A stretch of DNA of 64,000 nt, taken from NCBI GenBank assembly GCA_963751165.1, contig CAVVTP010000001.1, positions 434,001 through 498,000 on the forward strand. Direction: 5' to 3'. Shown one piece after another: positions 43,909 to 52,452 of the stretch (position 1 is its first letter; the number at the start of each line of letters is the position of its first letter). The stretch comes from Roseiarcus sp963751165 (GTDB lineage: Bacteria > Pseudomonadota > Alphaproteobacteria > Rhizobiales > Beijerinckiaceae). The notes under the pieces were generated by a model, which searched no databases, was not told the DNA's origin, and saw only the letters and a list, made by a program, of their open reading frames with translations. The position numbers and the translations under genes are program-made.

Positions 43909-46062
43909 GTGCAACAGGCGGCAAACGCTGAGGCGCTCGATGCCGGGCTCGCGGGGCTCGCGCTGATCGCCAACTACTATCGCATCGCCGCTGATCCGGC
44001 GCAGCTTCGTCATCAGCTCGCGTTGACGGGCCGTGTGGCGACGGCGGAGGACCTCGTTCGGGCGGCCAATATTCTGGGGATGAAGTCGCGCATCGTTCGC
44101 CGCGTCGACGCCAAGCGCATCGGAGCCCTTCCCTATCCGGCGATGATCCAACTCAAGGACGGAAGTTTCGCAGTCCTCGCGATCGCCAGCGACAAGGGAA
44201 GGGTGCGCGTGATCGATTCCCTGGTCCGCTCGGTGCGGGAGGTGACGCTGCAGGAGGCCGAGGAGCTCTCGGCAGGCGTAGCGATCCTGGTCGCGCGGCG
44301 GCTCGGCGGCGCCGGCTTCGACCCGGAGACTTTCGGCTTCCGCTGGTTCTGGCCATCGATCGTGCGCTACCGAAAGCCCCTGACGCACGTGCTGGTCGCC
44401 TCGCTGTTCGTTCAGCTATTCGGCTTGGTGACCCCCATCTTCTTCCAGCTGGTGGTCGACAAGGTGCTCGTCCACAAAGGCATGTCGACGCTGGTCGTCC
44501 TCGTCGTCGGCATGGTGACGCTGGGGCTGTTCGAGACGGTCCTTCAATTCCTGCGCGCCTATACGCTGAGCCACACGACCAATCGGATCGACGTCGAACT
44601 CGGACGACGCTTGTTCCATCATCTTTTCCGGCTTCCGCTCGCCTATTTCGAAACCCGGGCTGCGGGGCAGACGGTCGCGCGCATGCGCGAACTCGAGACG
44701 ATCCGCGGCTTTCTCACCGGCCAGGGCCTGACGTCGCTTTTGGATCTCGTCTTCACCCTGGTCTTCATCGCGGTGATGTTCGTCTATTCGGTGAAGCTCA
44801 CGCTCGTCGTGCTCGTTTCGATCCCGGTCTATGTCGTGATCGCCAGCATGATCCGGCCGGTCCTGCGCGAGCAGATCAAGGAGCGCTTCAATCGCGGCGC
44901 ACGGTCGCAGCAGTTCCTGGTCGAATCGATCGTCGGGGCGCAGACGCTGAAGGCGGCCAGCGTCGAGCCGATGATGCAGGCGCAATGGGAGGAGCGGCTC
45001 GCAGCCTATGTGCGCACGTCCTTCGATGCGGGCATCACCGGGGCGCTCGGGCAAAATATGATCCAGTACGTCAGCAAGGTCACGACGGCGCTGATCCTCT
45101 TCGTCGGCGCCCAGGCCGTGATCGAAGGCTCGATGTCGGTCGGCGAACTGATCGCCTTCAACATGATCGCGAGCCAAGTCGTCCAGCCCATCCTGCGCCT
45201 GTCGCAATTGTGGCAGGACTTTCAGCAGGTGCAGGTGTCGGTCGCGCGGCTCGGCGATATTCTCAATTCTCCGCCCGAGCCCGTGCCTCAGAATCTCCTG
45301 ACGCTGCCGCCGCCGCGCGGGGCAATCGAGTTCCGGCGCGTGACGATGCGATACCGTCCCGATGCGGCGGACGTGCTGCGAAACGTGTCGCTGTCGATCG
45401 AACCGGGGGAAGTGATCGGCATTGTCGGGCCTTCCGGGTCGGGCAAGTCGACGTTGACCAAACTGGTCCAGCGTCTCTACAGCCCGCAGATCGGCCAGGT
45501 GATGATGGATGGCGTCGACGTCGCTCAGCTCGATCCAGGCTGGCTGCGTCGCCAGACCGGCGTCGTGCTGCAGGAAAACATCCTGTTCAACCGCACGATT
45601 CACGAGAACATCGCGCTCGGCGATCCGGCGATGGCGCGGGTTATGGTCATGCACGCAGCGAGGCTCGCCGGCGCGGATGAATTCATCGCCCAGCTGCCGC
45701 AGGGCTACGACACGATGATCGAGGAGCGGGGAGCCAACCTTTCGGGCGGCCAGCGCCAGCGGATCGCCATCGCCCGGGCCCTGGCCACCAACCCGCGCAT
45801 TCTGATCCTCGACGAGGCGACCTCGGCGCTCGATTACGAGAGCGAGCGCATAATCCAGGAAAACATGCGCTCGATCGTGCAGGGCCGCACCGTCATCATC
45901 ATCGCCCATCGGCTCGCGGCTGTCCGCCCTTGCACGCGGATCGTCGGCATGGTGCAAGGCGAGATCGTCGAGGTCGGCGCGCACGAGGAGCTGTTGAGAC
46001 GGGACGGGCTCTATTCCCGTCTGTGGGCCCTCCAGTCCGATCAGGCGAGGGCGCCGGCATGA
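43909..46062 (+). CDS. Type I secretion ABC transporter (HlyB-like, with inactive C39-like domain)
   Basis: The 717-residue protein has an N-terminal C39-peptidase-like domain (1-130) whose opening reads DAGLAGLALIANYY, lacking the catalytic cysteine, as in the CLD of HlyB. A six-helix ABC membrane domain follows. The ATPase has Walker A GPSGSGKST (K513), the signature LSGGQRQRIAIARAL, Walker B ILILDEATSALD and the H-loop IIAHRLA. It exports an unfolded protein through a trimeric channel with an HlyD adaptor. The start is GTG 43909 with GGGAG seven bases upstream. Its stop overlaps the HlyD start (ATGA). Confidence 0.95.
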   Translation: MQQAANAEALDAGLAGLALIANYYRIAADPAQLRHQLALTGRVATAEDLVRAANILGMKSRIVRRVDAKRIGALPYPAMIQLKDGSFAVLAIASDKGRVRVIDSLVRSVREVTLQEAEELSAGVAILVARRLGGAGFDPETFGFRWFWPSIVRYRKPLTHVLVASLFVQLFGLVTPIFFQLVVDKVLVHKGMSTLVVLVVGMVTLGLFETVLQFLRAYTLSHTTNRIDVELGRRLFHHLFRLPLAYFETRAAGQTVARMRELETIRGFLTGQGLTSLLDLVFTLVFIAVMFVYSVKLTLVVLVSIPVYVVIASMIRPVLREQIKERFNRGARSQQFLVESIVGAQTLKAASVEPMMQAQWEERLAAYVRTSFDAGITGALGQNMIQYVSKVTTALILFVGAQAVIEGSMSVGELIAFNMIASQVVQPILRLSQLWQDFQQVQVSVARLGDILNSPPEPVPQNLLTLPPPRGAIEFRRVTMRYRPDAADVLRNVSLSIEPGEVIGIVGPSGSGKSTLTKLVQRLYSPQIGQVMMDGVDVAQLDPGWLRRQTGVVLQENILFNRTIHENIALGDPAMARVMVMHAARLAGADEFIAQLPQGYDTMIEERGANLSGGQRQRIAIARALATNPRILILDEATSALDYESERIIQENMRSIVQGRTVIIIAHRLAAVRPCTRIVGMVQGEIVEVGAHEELLRRDGLYSRLWALQSDQARAPA

Positions 46063-47635
46063 ACGAGCGCGCTACGCCTCCTGCTGCGCCTCCTGCCGCG
46101 CCCCCGCCGGCGCCGCGCCCTCCCGATGCGGTCTCCGGACGCGATCGCGAGTTCCTGCCCGCTGCGCTTGAAATCCTCGAGACGCCGCCGCCGCCGTTGC
46201 CAATCGCCGTGATGGCGACGATTGCCGCTTTCGCCGTCATCGCCTTGACATGGTCGTATTTCGGCCGGCTCGACGTGCACGCCGTCGCCCCTGGAAAGAT
46301 CGAGACCTTCGGCTATTCCAAAGTGATCGAGCCGCTCGATCCCGGCAAGGTGGCCGCGATTCACGTCGAGGCCGGCCAGGCAGTCAAGGCCGGCGACCTT
46401 CTGTTCGAGCTGGATCCGGCCGAAGCCAGCGCGGACGTGCGCAGCGCCGCGGACGCGATGAACGCCAGCCTCGCGGAGGTCGCGCGCCGCCGCTATGCGA
46501 TTCAAGCGGTGGAGGCAGCACAAGCCGAGGAGATCCGAGACGCCGCCGCGTCCGCGCCGAGCGGAGCGGATAAGGCCGACGAGGCGCAATCCGCCGGCGA
46601 TCCGGTCGAAGACCTGGCCGGCGAGCCCGACCCGAAGATCGCCTGGGACGGCGCTTTGCCCGAGCCGTTCCGCCTGCGCGAGGAGGCGGTCCTGCGCGCC
46701 GACCTCCTCCAGCTCGCAGAACTCCCTGAAAGCGCTCGACAAGCAGAAGGCGCAGAAACTCGCGACAAAGAAGCGTCTCGACATGAGCATCGCCTACCAG
46801 CAAAAGCTCATGGACACGCTGAACCAGCGCGTCTCGACCCGACAGCAGGCGATCGACCTCAACGTCGGCACCAAGATCAATCTGTACGACGCCAAGCAAG
46901 AGCTGGAGAAGTCGCAGACGGACCTCGCCTCCGACGAGGGCCAACTGATCGAAACCGCCGCAGCTATCAAGGAATTGGAGAGCGAGAAGACGAAGACGGT
47001 TTCTCAGTTCATCGCCGACAATCAGAACAAGCTCGCAGATGCGTCACGCAAGGCGGACGAGGCGCGCGAAGCGCTGGCCAAGGCCTCGGCGCGTCTCGCC
47101 CGCACGCGCCTTGTCTCGCCTATCGACGGAGTGGTCCAGCAGACGGCGGTCACCACGGTCGGGCAGGTCGTCACGACCGGGCAGCAACTCGCTGTCATCA
47201 CGCCGGCGGGCGGGAAGCTTCAGGTCGAGGCGCTCGTCGCCAATCTGGACATCGGCTTCGTCAAGCTGGGGCAGGAGGCAGTGGTCAAGGTCGACGCCTT
47301 CCCGTTCACCCAATTCGGCGTGCTGCACGGCAAGGTCGTCAAGATCGCGTCCGGCGCGATCGACGAACAGGACGCCAAGCGGGCCCTCGCCAACGCGGCC
47401 GCTTCGGCCAACGTCGCGCAGACCCAAGCGCCAGCGCCCGGTCAGCCGGAGAACTTCGTCTTCCCCGTCACCGTCGCGCTCGACGAGACCGCGATGAAGA
47501 TCAACAACTCGAACATCCCGCTGACCCCCGGCATGACGGTCACGATCGAGATCAAGACCGAACTCACGGCGGGTGATCGACTACCTTCTGTCTCCCCTCG
47601 CCAGAATCGCCTCGGAGGCCGGGCGCGAGCGTTAG
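46059..47635 (+). CDS. HlyD-type membrane fusion protein (two frame breaks)
   Basis: This type I secretion adaptor of about 524 residues starts at ATG 46059, overlapping the ABC gene. It has a Pro-rich cytoplasmic lead and one membrane span (AVMATIAAFAVIALTWSYF). The lipoyl half is VEAGQAVKAGDLLFELDP, followed by a long coiled-coil (MSIAYQQKLMDTLNQRV to ALAKASARLARTRL), the second lipoyl half SPIDGVVQQ and the beta-barrel FVKLGQEAVVKVDAFPF. Two +1 changes occur at GAACTC 46719-46724 and 47560-47565. Corrected, the first reads QLADSLKALDKQ and the second KTDSRRVIDYLLSPL, the usual HlyD ending. Both are probably sequence errors. An OMF/TolC gene is not in the window. Confidence 0.92.
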
Positions 47636-47759
47636 CCGGCGGCGGAACCGCTTCCAAACTGCGCCCGTCGGGACAGAGGCGTCCGCTTTCCCAAACGGAA
47701 GGGGAGGGGGCGATCAATGCATTTGCAATTTGCTCCAACCGGTCGGATACGACCGCCCG

Positions 47760-48518
47760 ATGTCTCCGCCCTCGCCTCTGGTCCTCGCCGTCGAACGCCT
47801 CGCCAAGTCCTTTGGGACGCTGAAAGCGGTGGACTGCGTCTCGTTCCATGTGTCGCCAGGCGAAATCGTGGGGCTTCTCGGGCCGAACGGCGCGGGCAAG
47901 ACGACAACGATCAACATGATCCTCGGCGTGCTCGAGCCGACGGCGGGGCGGATCGTCATTCAGGGGGTCGACCTTCGCGAAGACCGCAGCCGGGCGCTGG
48001 CCGGCACGAATTTCGCCGCGGTCTACGCGCCCTTGCCGGGCAACCTGACGGTCGAGCAGAACCTGCGCGTCTTCGGCATGATCTACGACGTCGAGAACCT
48101 CGACGCACGGATCGACACCCTTCTCAAAACCTACGATCTGACGAAATACCGCCGAACCAAGGCAGGCTTGCTGTCGTCCGGCGAACAGACGCGGCTCAGC
48201 CTGGCAAAGGCGATGCTGAATGAGCCGCGGCTCCTCTTGCTCGACGAGCCGACCGCTTCGATCGATCCGTCGGCCGCGCGCGATATCCGGGCCGGCATCG
48301 CCGGATTCGTCGAAGGCGGCCATTGCGGCGTGCTGTGGACGAGCCACAACATGTACGAGGTCGAGGCCGTATGCGACCGCGTGCTGTTCCTGTCGCAAGG
48401 GAGGATCGTGCTTGCGGGCGATCCGAAAACGTTGCCGGGCGAGCACGGCGCCGAGACGCTCGACGATCTTTTCGTCACCGTCGCGCACGAGGCGCTCGCC
48501 GGGGGGGCGGCGCGATGA
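47760..48518 (+). CDS. ABC-2 exporter ATP-binding protein
   Basis: A 252-residue ATPase with Walker A GLLGPNGAGKTTT (about K47), Walker B LLLLDEPTASIDP and H-loop WTSHNM. The signature reads LSSGEQTRLSLAKA, with SSGEQ replacing SGGQ, as in the CcmA/DrrA-type exporters of polysaccharides, drugs or lipids. ATG 47760 is the likely start, about 125 bases after the HlyD stop, with a short repeat between. Its end overlaps the permease start (ATGA), so the two are translationally coupled. Confidence 0.9.
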   Translation: MSPPSPLVLAVERLAKSFGTLKAVDCVSFHVSPGEIVGLLGPNGAGKTTTINMILGVLEPTAGRIVIQGVDLREDRSRALAGTNFAAVYAPLPGNLTVEQNLRVFGMIYDVENLDARIDTLLKTYDLTKYRRTKAGLLSSGEQTRLSLAKAMLNEPRLLLLDEPTASIDPSAARDIRAGIAGFVEGGHCGVLWTSHNMYEVEAVCDRVLFLSQGRIVLAGDPKTLPGEHGAETLDDLFVTVAHEALAGGAAR

Positions 48519-49318
48519 ACCGTTCCCGCGTCGCTGCCATCGTGCTCAGGATCTTCTACCTCTATCGGGGCAGTCCGCAGCGGGTCTTTCCGATCTTCAT
48601 CTGGGTCGGGGTCGACATCCTGCTGTGGGGCTTCCTTACCCGCTATCTCAATTCCGTCTCGAATGCTGAGGTCAATTTCGTGCCCGCATTGCTCGGCGCG
48701 GTGCTGCTCTGGGACTTCTTGACCCGAGTCATGCAGGGCGTGACGATGGCCTTCTTCGAGGACGTGTGGACGCGAAACTTCCTCAATGTCTTCGCCACCC
48801 CGCTACGCACCTCCGAATATCTCACCGGGCTGATCCTGGTCTCCATCTGCACGAGCCTCATGAGCCTCGTCGTCATGGTGGTATTTGCAAAGGCCGCCTT
48901 CGGCCTGTCGTTCCTGGTCTATGGGACGGCGCTCGCCCCGTTCCTCGCCGTGCTGTTCTTCACCGGGATCGCCTTCGGCGTGGCCGCGGCGGCGATCGTG
49001 CTGCGCTTGGGTCCGGCGTCGGAATGGCTCATCTGGCCCATCCCGATGATCGTGTCCCCCTTCGCCGGCGTATTCTATCCGATTTCCGTCCTGCCTGGAT
49101 GGATGCGGGCAATCGCGTCGCTTCTCCCGCCGTCCTACGTTTTCGAGGGCATGCGCGCGGTCGTCAGGGGCGAGCGCACGCCGTGGGGCAAACTGGAGCT
49201 CGGCGGAGGGCTCGCGCTCCTCTATCTTGCCCTCGCCTGCCTCTTCTTCATGGCTGTCTACCGCATCGCCATCCGGAGCGGCCTCATCGCGCGCTACAGC
49301 GCCGAGACGGTGAGCTGA
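48515..49318 (+). CDS. ABC-2 type permease
   Basis: The 267-residue inner-membrane protein has six hydrophobic segments and the ABC-2 signature region GVFYPISVLPGWMRAIASLLPPSYVFEGMR. It starts at ATG 48515, inside the end of the ATPase gene. Together they form a half-size exporter, probably for a glycoconjugate, lipid or small molecule. The position downstream of a heptosyltransferase and type I secretion genes hints at a shared surface-glycan or adhesin pathway, but no substrate can be named. Confidence 0.9.
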   Translation: MNRSRVAAIVLRIFYLYRGSPQRVFPIFIWVGVDILLWGFLTRYLNSVSNAEVNFVPALLGAVLLWDFLTRVMQGVTMAFFEDVWTRNFLNVFATPLRTSEYLTGLILVSICTSLMSLVVMVVFAKAAFGLSFLVYGTALAPFLAVLFFTGIAFGVAAAAIVLRLGPASEWLIWPIPMIVSPFAGVFYPISVLPGWMRAIASLLPPSYVFEGMRAVVRGERTPWGKLELGGGLALLYLALACLFFMAVYRIAIRSGLIARYSAETVS

Positions 49319-49513
49319 GGACATGAGAGCAACTGCATCAAGCATTCTCCGCTATAACCCTCCTGGATCCATCCATGGGGCGAGGACGGCGTCATTGGGG
49401 ATCAAACGAAACGATCCGGCGGCACTTGCGCTGGCAGCGCCGGATGGGCAAAGTGCGGCCGGATTCGGGCCGGAGTCGAACAGCAGCCCGGGGCTTGAGC
49501 GCGGGGCGCGGGA

Positions 49514-49753
49514 ATGCGAATGATTTGCCTGATCGGCATGCTGCTGGCGCTATCTGGCTGCGCCAACGAGCGATCGATCGCTTTCATCTACTACCCGACG
49601 CGTCCGGCCGGCGACATCTTTCCGCCCCCATATGAATTCGCGGCCGAGGCGCAGAAGGAATGCTCGAAATACGGGCTGGTTGCGGTGCACGACTGGGAAA
49701 GCGTCACCGATTTCCAGCGCGTGCGATCGTTCTGGAGATGCGTGCCGCGCTGA
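49514..49753 (+). CDS. Small lipoprotein
   Basis: The 79-residue product has a short signal peptide and lipobox LALSGC (cysteine near 16), so it is predicted to be lipid-anchored. The mature part of about 63 residues contains CSKYGLVAVHDWESVTDFQRVRSFWRC, with two cysteines that could form a disulfide. I do not recognise the family. ATG 49514 and ATG 49520 are both possible starts. The gap to the ABC permease is about 195 bases. Confidence 0.6.
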   Translation: MRMICLIGMLLALSGCANERSIAFIYYPTRPAGDIFPPPYEFAAEAQKECSKYGLVAVHDWESVTDFQRVRSFWRCVPR

Positions 49754-50020
49754 GCTGAGCGCATCCCATCTTCCTGGTTGCTTCCAACCCGATCCACCCC
49801 GGTGAGCGGTGCGGACGGCGGCACAGTCTCTTGCGGGTGAGGGTCCAGCATGGCGGCAAGTCCAAGGGAAGGGAAGGGGGGCGTTTGAAGCTCGGCTGCG
49901 TTTGGTTGGGCGCCGGCAGAGCATCCTTGGAAACACAACGGCTTCGAATTTCCCGCAACTGGGGCGCCCGTGTTGACCGGGTCAAGAGCCGGCTGGGAGA
50001 GAGAAGAGACCGCCAGCCGC
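49754..50020. other. Intergenic gap between convergent genes
   Basis: Nothing recognisable was found: no frame with coding character and no clear terminator hairpin with a T run. Confidence 0.4.
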
Positions 50021-50968
50021 TCAGCGGCCATAGATCAGCCGCATCGACCGCGGCTGCCAGTCAGGCGGCGCCGGGTAGGGCGACGCCTCTGCGATTGCGG
50101 CCATGACCGCAATGTCCAGGTTTGGAGATCCGCTCGGGATCGTCACCCTTCGCTGGACGAGATTGCCCAATTCGTCGACCGTGAACACGATCGTCCCGGG
50201 TCGGGGCGGCTTGGCCATGTGCGGCTGGCGGAAGTGCGCGCGGATCATGCCGTAGACGATCGTAAAATATCGGGTGTCGGCGTTTCCTCCGACAATCGGC
50301 GATTCCGTTGCGGCGTGGGCGAATTGATACTGCGGCAGCTCATCGGCCGTCGGCAAGGGAACGCCCGGGGGAGCCTTCGCAGCCGGCGCCGGCGGAGGGG
50401 CGGGCTTGGGCTCGACTGTCTGGGCGGGAGGCGCAGCGTCGGCCTCCGCCGGCGCGGGATAAGGCGCGGCCGGCTGCTCGGCCTCAGGGACGGGCTTCGT
50501 CTCCGGCGGCGGCGGGGATTCGGCCTTTTTCTCCTGAGCGGCGGGCGGTTGCTCAGATTGCTGGGGAGCGCCGGCGTTCTGAGACGGCTCCTGTTTGGGG
50601 GCGGGAGCCGTGGACTTCTCGTCTGCAGATTCGCGGTTCGCTTTTTCCTGGGTCGCCGCGCTCGGCGCGTCGTAAGCGGGCCGCTCGTCGACCGGCTTGG
50701 GCGGGGGTTTTGGCTTTTCCTCCGGCTTCGGCGGCGGGGGCGGGGGCGGAGGCTCGACCACGACCTCGATCGGAATTTCCTGCAACGGCGGCGCCGGGGC
50801 CGGCGACAGCCAATAAAAGATCAAAAGACCCAGCGGAATCAGCAAGTGCAGCAACGCCGCGGCGAAAATGGCGAGCGCCAAGCCTCTCCGTTCGGCGGCG
50901 CTCGGCGACGTCGGCTGGACGAGATGATCGAGGGCGTCGGCGCTTATGGAGGCGTCGGACGGCGACAT
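50021..50968 (-). CDS. tonB: TonB energy-transducing protein
   Basis: The 315-residue protein has one N-terminal membrane span (LALAIFAAALLHLLIPLGLLIF, about residues 29-50), then a long periplasmic Pro/Glu/Lys-rich spacer (EKPKPPPKP and similar, about 150 residues). The C-terminal TonB domain is YGMIRAHFRQPHMAKP, GTIVFTVDELGNLVQRRVTIPSGSPNLDIAVMAAI and PYPAPP. It transmits proton-motive force to outer-membrane receptors. ATG 50968 (MSPSDAS) is preferred to the longer frame from 51064. No exbBD or receptor genes are adjacent, so its partners are elsewhere. Confidence 0.9.
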   Translation of the reverse strand: MSPSDASISADALDHLVQPTSPSAAERRGLALAIFAAALLHLLIPLGLLIFYWLSPAPAPPLQEIPIEVVVEPPPPPPPPKPEEKPKPPPKPVDERPAYDAPSAATQEKANRESADEKSTAPAPKQEPSQNAGAPQQSEQPPAAQEKKAESPPPPETKPVPEAEQPAAPYPAPAEADAAPPAQTVEPKPAPPPAPAAKAPPGVPLPTADELPQYQFAHAATESPIVGGNADTRYFTIVYGMIRAHFRQPHMAKPPRPGTIVFTVDELGNLVQRRVTIPSGSPNLDIAVMAAIAEASPYPAPPDWQPRSMRLIYGR

Positions 50969-51157
50969 GTCTATGAGCGCGAATCTCCGTGAAGGACCGT
51001 AGGAGCCATTCCATTGTCCGCGACCGCGCCGCTGGTCAATGGTCTCGGAAGCCGCAGGGTTCAAAGGGACGTGAGGCGCCCTTGGTTCGCCGGGCGACCC
51101 CGGTCACCCACACGCGCCAGTCCAACAGACAGGATCTCCGGGTTCCGTCTTCTGTGT

Positions 51158-51172
51158 GTTCGTTGTATGTTC
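51158..51172 (+). promoter_or_regulatory. LexA-type box upstream of an unexplained 21-codon frame
   Basis: GTTC-GTTGTAT-GTTC is a perfect GTTC-N7-GTTC site. Downstream on the + strand AAGGAG precedes ATG 51198 by eight bases, opening a 21-codon frame that ends at 51263 and resembles no known family. The next gene, murI, starts 276 bases after the box; tonB starts 190 bases away on the other strand. The real target is unclear. Confidence 0.5.
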
Positions 51173-51263
51173 TCATATGACCGAAGGAGAGCGACAGATG
51201 ACCCAAATGCGGCTGACGCACATCCTTCCCTCGATGACGAGAAGCCGCCGCGAGCGTGACTGA

Positions 51264-51447
51264 GGCTGTGCGGGATGGTCTTGCGAGCGGGGACGGGTGA
51301 GGGGGTCCGGGAACTCCATCCGCAAGCCATTGAAAAAGTTCGCTTCCAAAAAGAAATGAAAGGAAATGCAAATATCCGGGAGGGGAATTCGGCGTTCTAA
51401 CTGCGCACCGGCGCGGCGCCGCAAGGTTCTGCAACTCAACGGCTCGC
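51264..51447. other. Intergenic DNA before murI
   Basis: It has no gene-like frame. An A-rich stretch at about 51335-51370 (AAAAAGTTCGC, AAAAAGAAATGAAAGG) stands out and may be the murI promoter or an mRNA leader. Confidence 0.35.
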
Positions 51448-52386
51448 TTGAAACCTGCGCCTTTGCCGAGCCGGACGCTTCGTCGTAAGGCGTTCAACGC
51501 GCTGCTCGCGAGCCCGCGGAGCGATGGGGTTGTTGTGCCGGCTGAAATTATCGCACGCGCGCCGCGCGCGCTGGTGTTCGATTCGGGGCTCGGTGGCCTG
51601 ACCGTGCTCGGCGAGATCAAGCGGTTGCGGCCGGACGTCGACATCGTCTATGTCGCCGACGACGCCGCTTTTCCCTACGGTCGTCTCGGTGAGGCGGAAC
51701 TCGTCGCGCGGGTCGAGACGGTGATGGAAAGGACGATCGCGGATCACAGGCCTGACATCGTCGTCATCGCCTGCAGCACCGCCTCGACGCTCGCTCTGCC
51801 GCGCTTGCGAGGGGTCTATCCTCGGCAGCCGTTCGTTGGGGTCGTTCCGGCGATTAAGCCCGCGGCCAAGGCCTCGCGCTCGGGGTTGATCAGCGTGCTC
51901 GCGACCCGCGGCACAGTCGCGCACGACTATACCCACGCGCTCATCCGCGACCATGCGGCCGATTGCCAGGTGACTCTTGTCGGGTCGGCGGCGCTTGCGC
52001 CAATTGCCGAGCGCGCGATACGCGGCGATGCGGTTGACGACGCTGCAATCGCAGCCGAGATCGAGCCCTGTTTCATCGAGGCCGGCGGGAGGCGCACGGA
52101 TCACGTCGTCCTCGCCTGCACGCACTTTCCCCTGTTGATCGGCGAGCTCGAGCGGCTCGCGCCCTGGCCGGTGACCTTCGTCGATCCTGCAGCCGCGATC
52201 GCACGACGGCTCGATTCGCTGCTCGGCGCCGCACGTATTTGCGGGGACTCCGATCGAGCTGGGGCCATCGTTTTCACCAGCGGCATGGAGCCGCAACCGA
52301 GCCTGCAAAAAGCCTTGCTTCGGTACGGTTTGAAGTTTACCCCGACGGCGGCGATCCGCCAGGCGCCGGCAGAGCCGACAGCATGA
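51448..52386 (+). CDS. murI: Glutamate racemase
   Basis: This enzyme makes D-glutamate for peptidoglycan. The product, up to 312 residues, has FDSGLGGLTVL, the first catalytic cysteine in ACSTAS (about C109), GVVPAIKPA, and the second in ACTHFPLL (about C224), both needed for the two-base mechanism. The start is uncertain: TTG 51448 has no ribosome site, and the conserved part begins at ALVFDSG, so GTG 51535 is a reasonable shorter start. The gene is followed 66 bases later by pepN on the same strand. Confidence 0.93.
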   Translation: MKPAPLPSRTLRRKAFNALLASPRSDGVVVPAEIIARAPRALVFDSGLGGLTVLGEIKRLRPDVDIVYVADDAAFPYGRLGEAELVARVETVMERTIADHRPDIVVIACSTASTLALPRLRGVYPRQPFVGVVPAIKPAAKASRSGLISVLATRGTVAHDYTHALIRDHAADCQVTLVGSAALAPIAERAIRGDAVDDAAIAAEIEPCFIEAGGRRTDHVVLACTHFPLLIGELERLAPWPVTFVDPAAAIARRLDSLLGAARICGDSDRAGAIVFTSGMEPQPSLQKALLRYGLKFTPTAAIRQAPAEPTA

Positions 52387-52452
52387 TCGTCTAACGCGAT
52401 CGCGTCCTCTTGACGAAGGACGCCAATCGAACATTCGGAAAGACCATCGCCC

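Noticed and set aside
46719..47565. Programmed +1 ribosomal frameshifting in HlyD and other genes
   Set aside because: There are too many unrelated genes, no shared slippery codon followed by a stop or pause signal, and none of these families is known to use +1 frameshifting.
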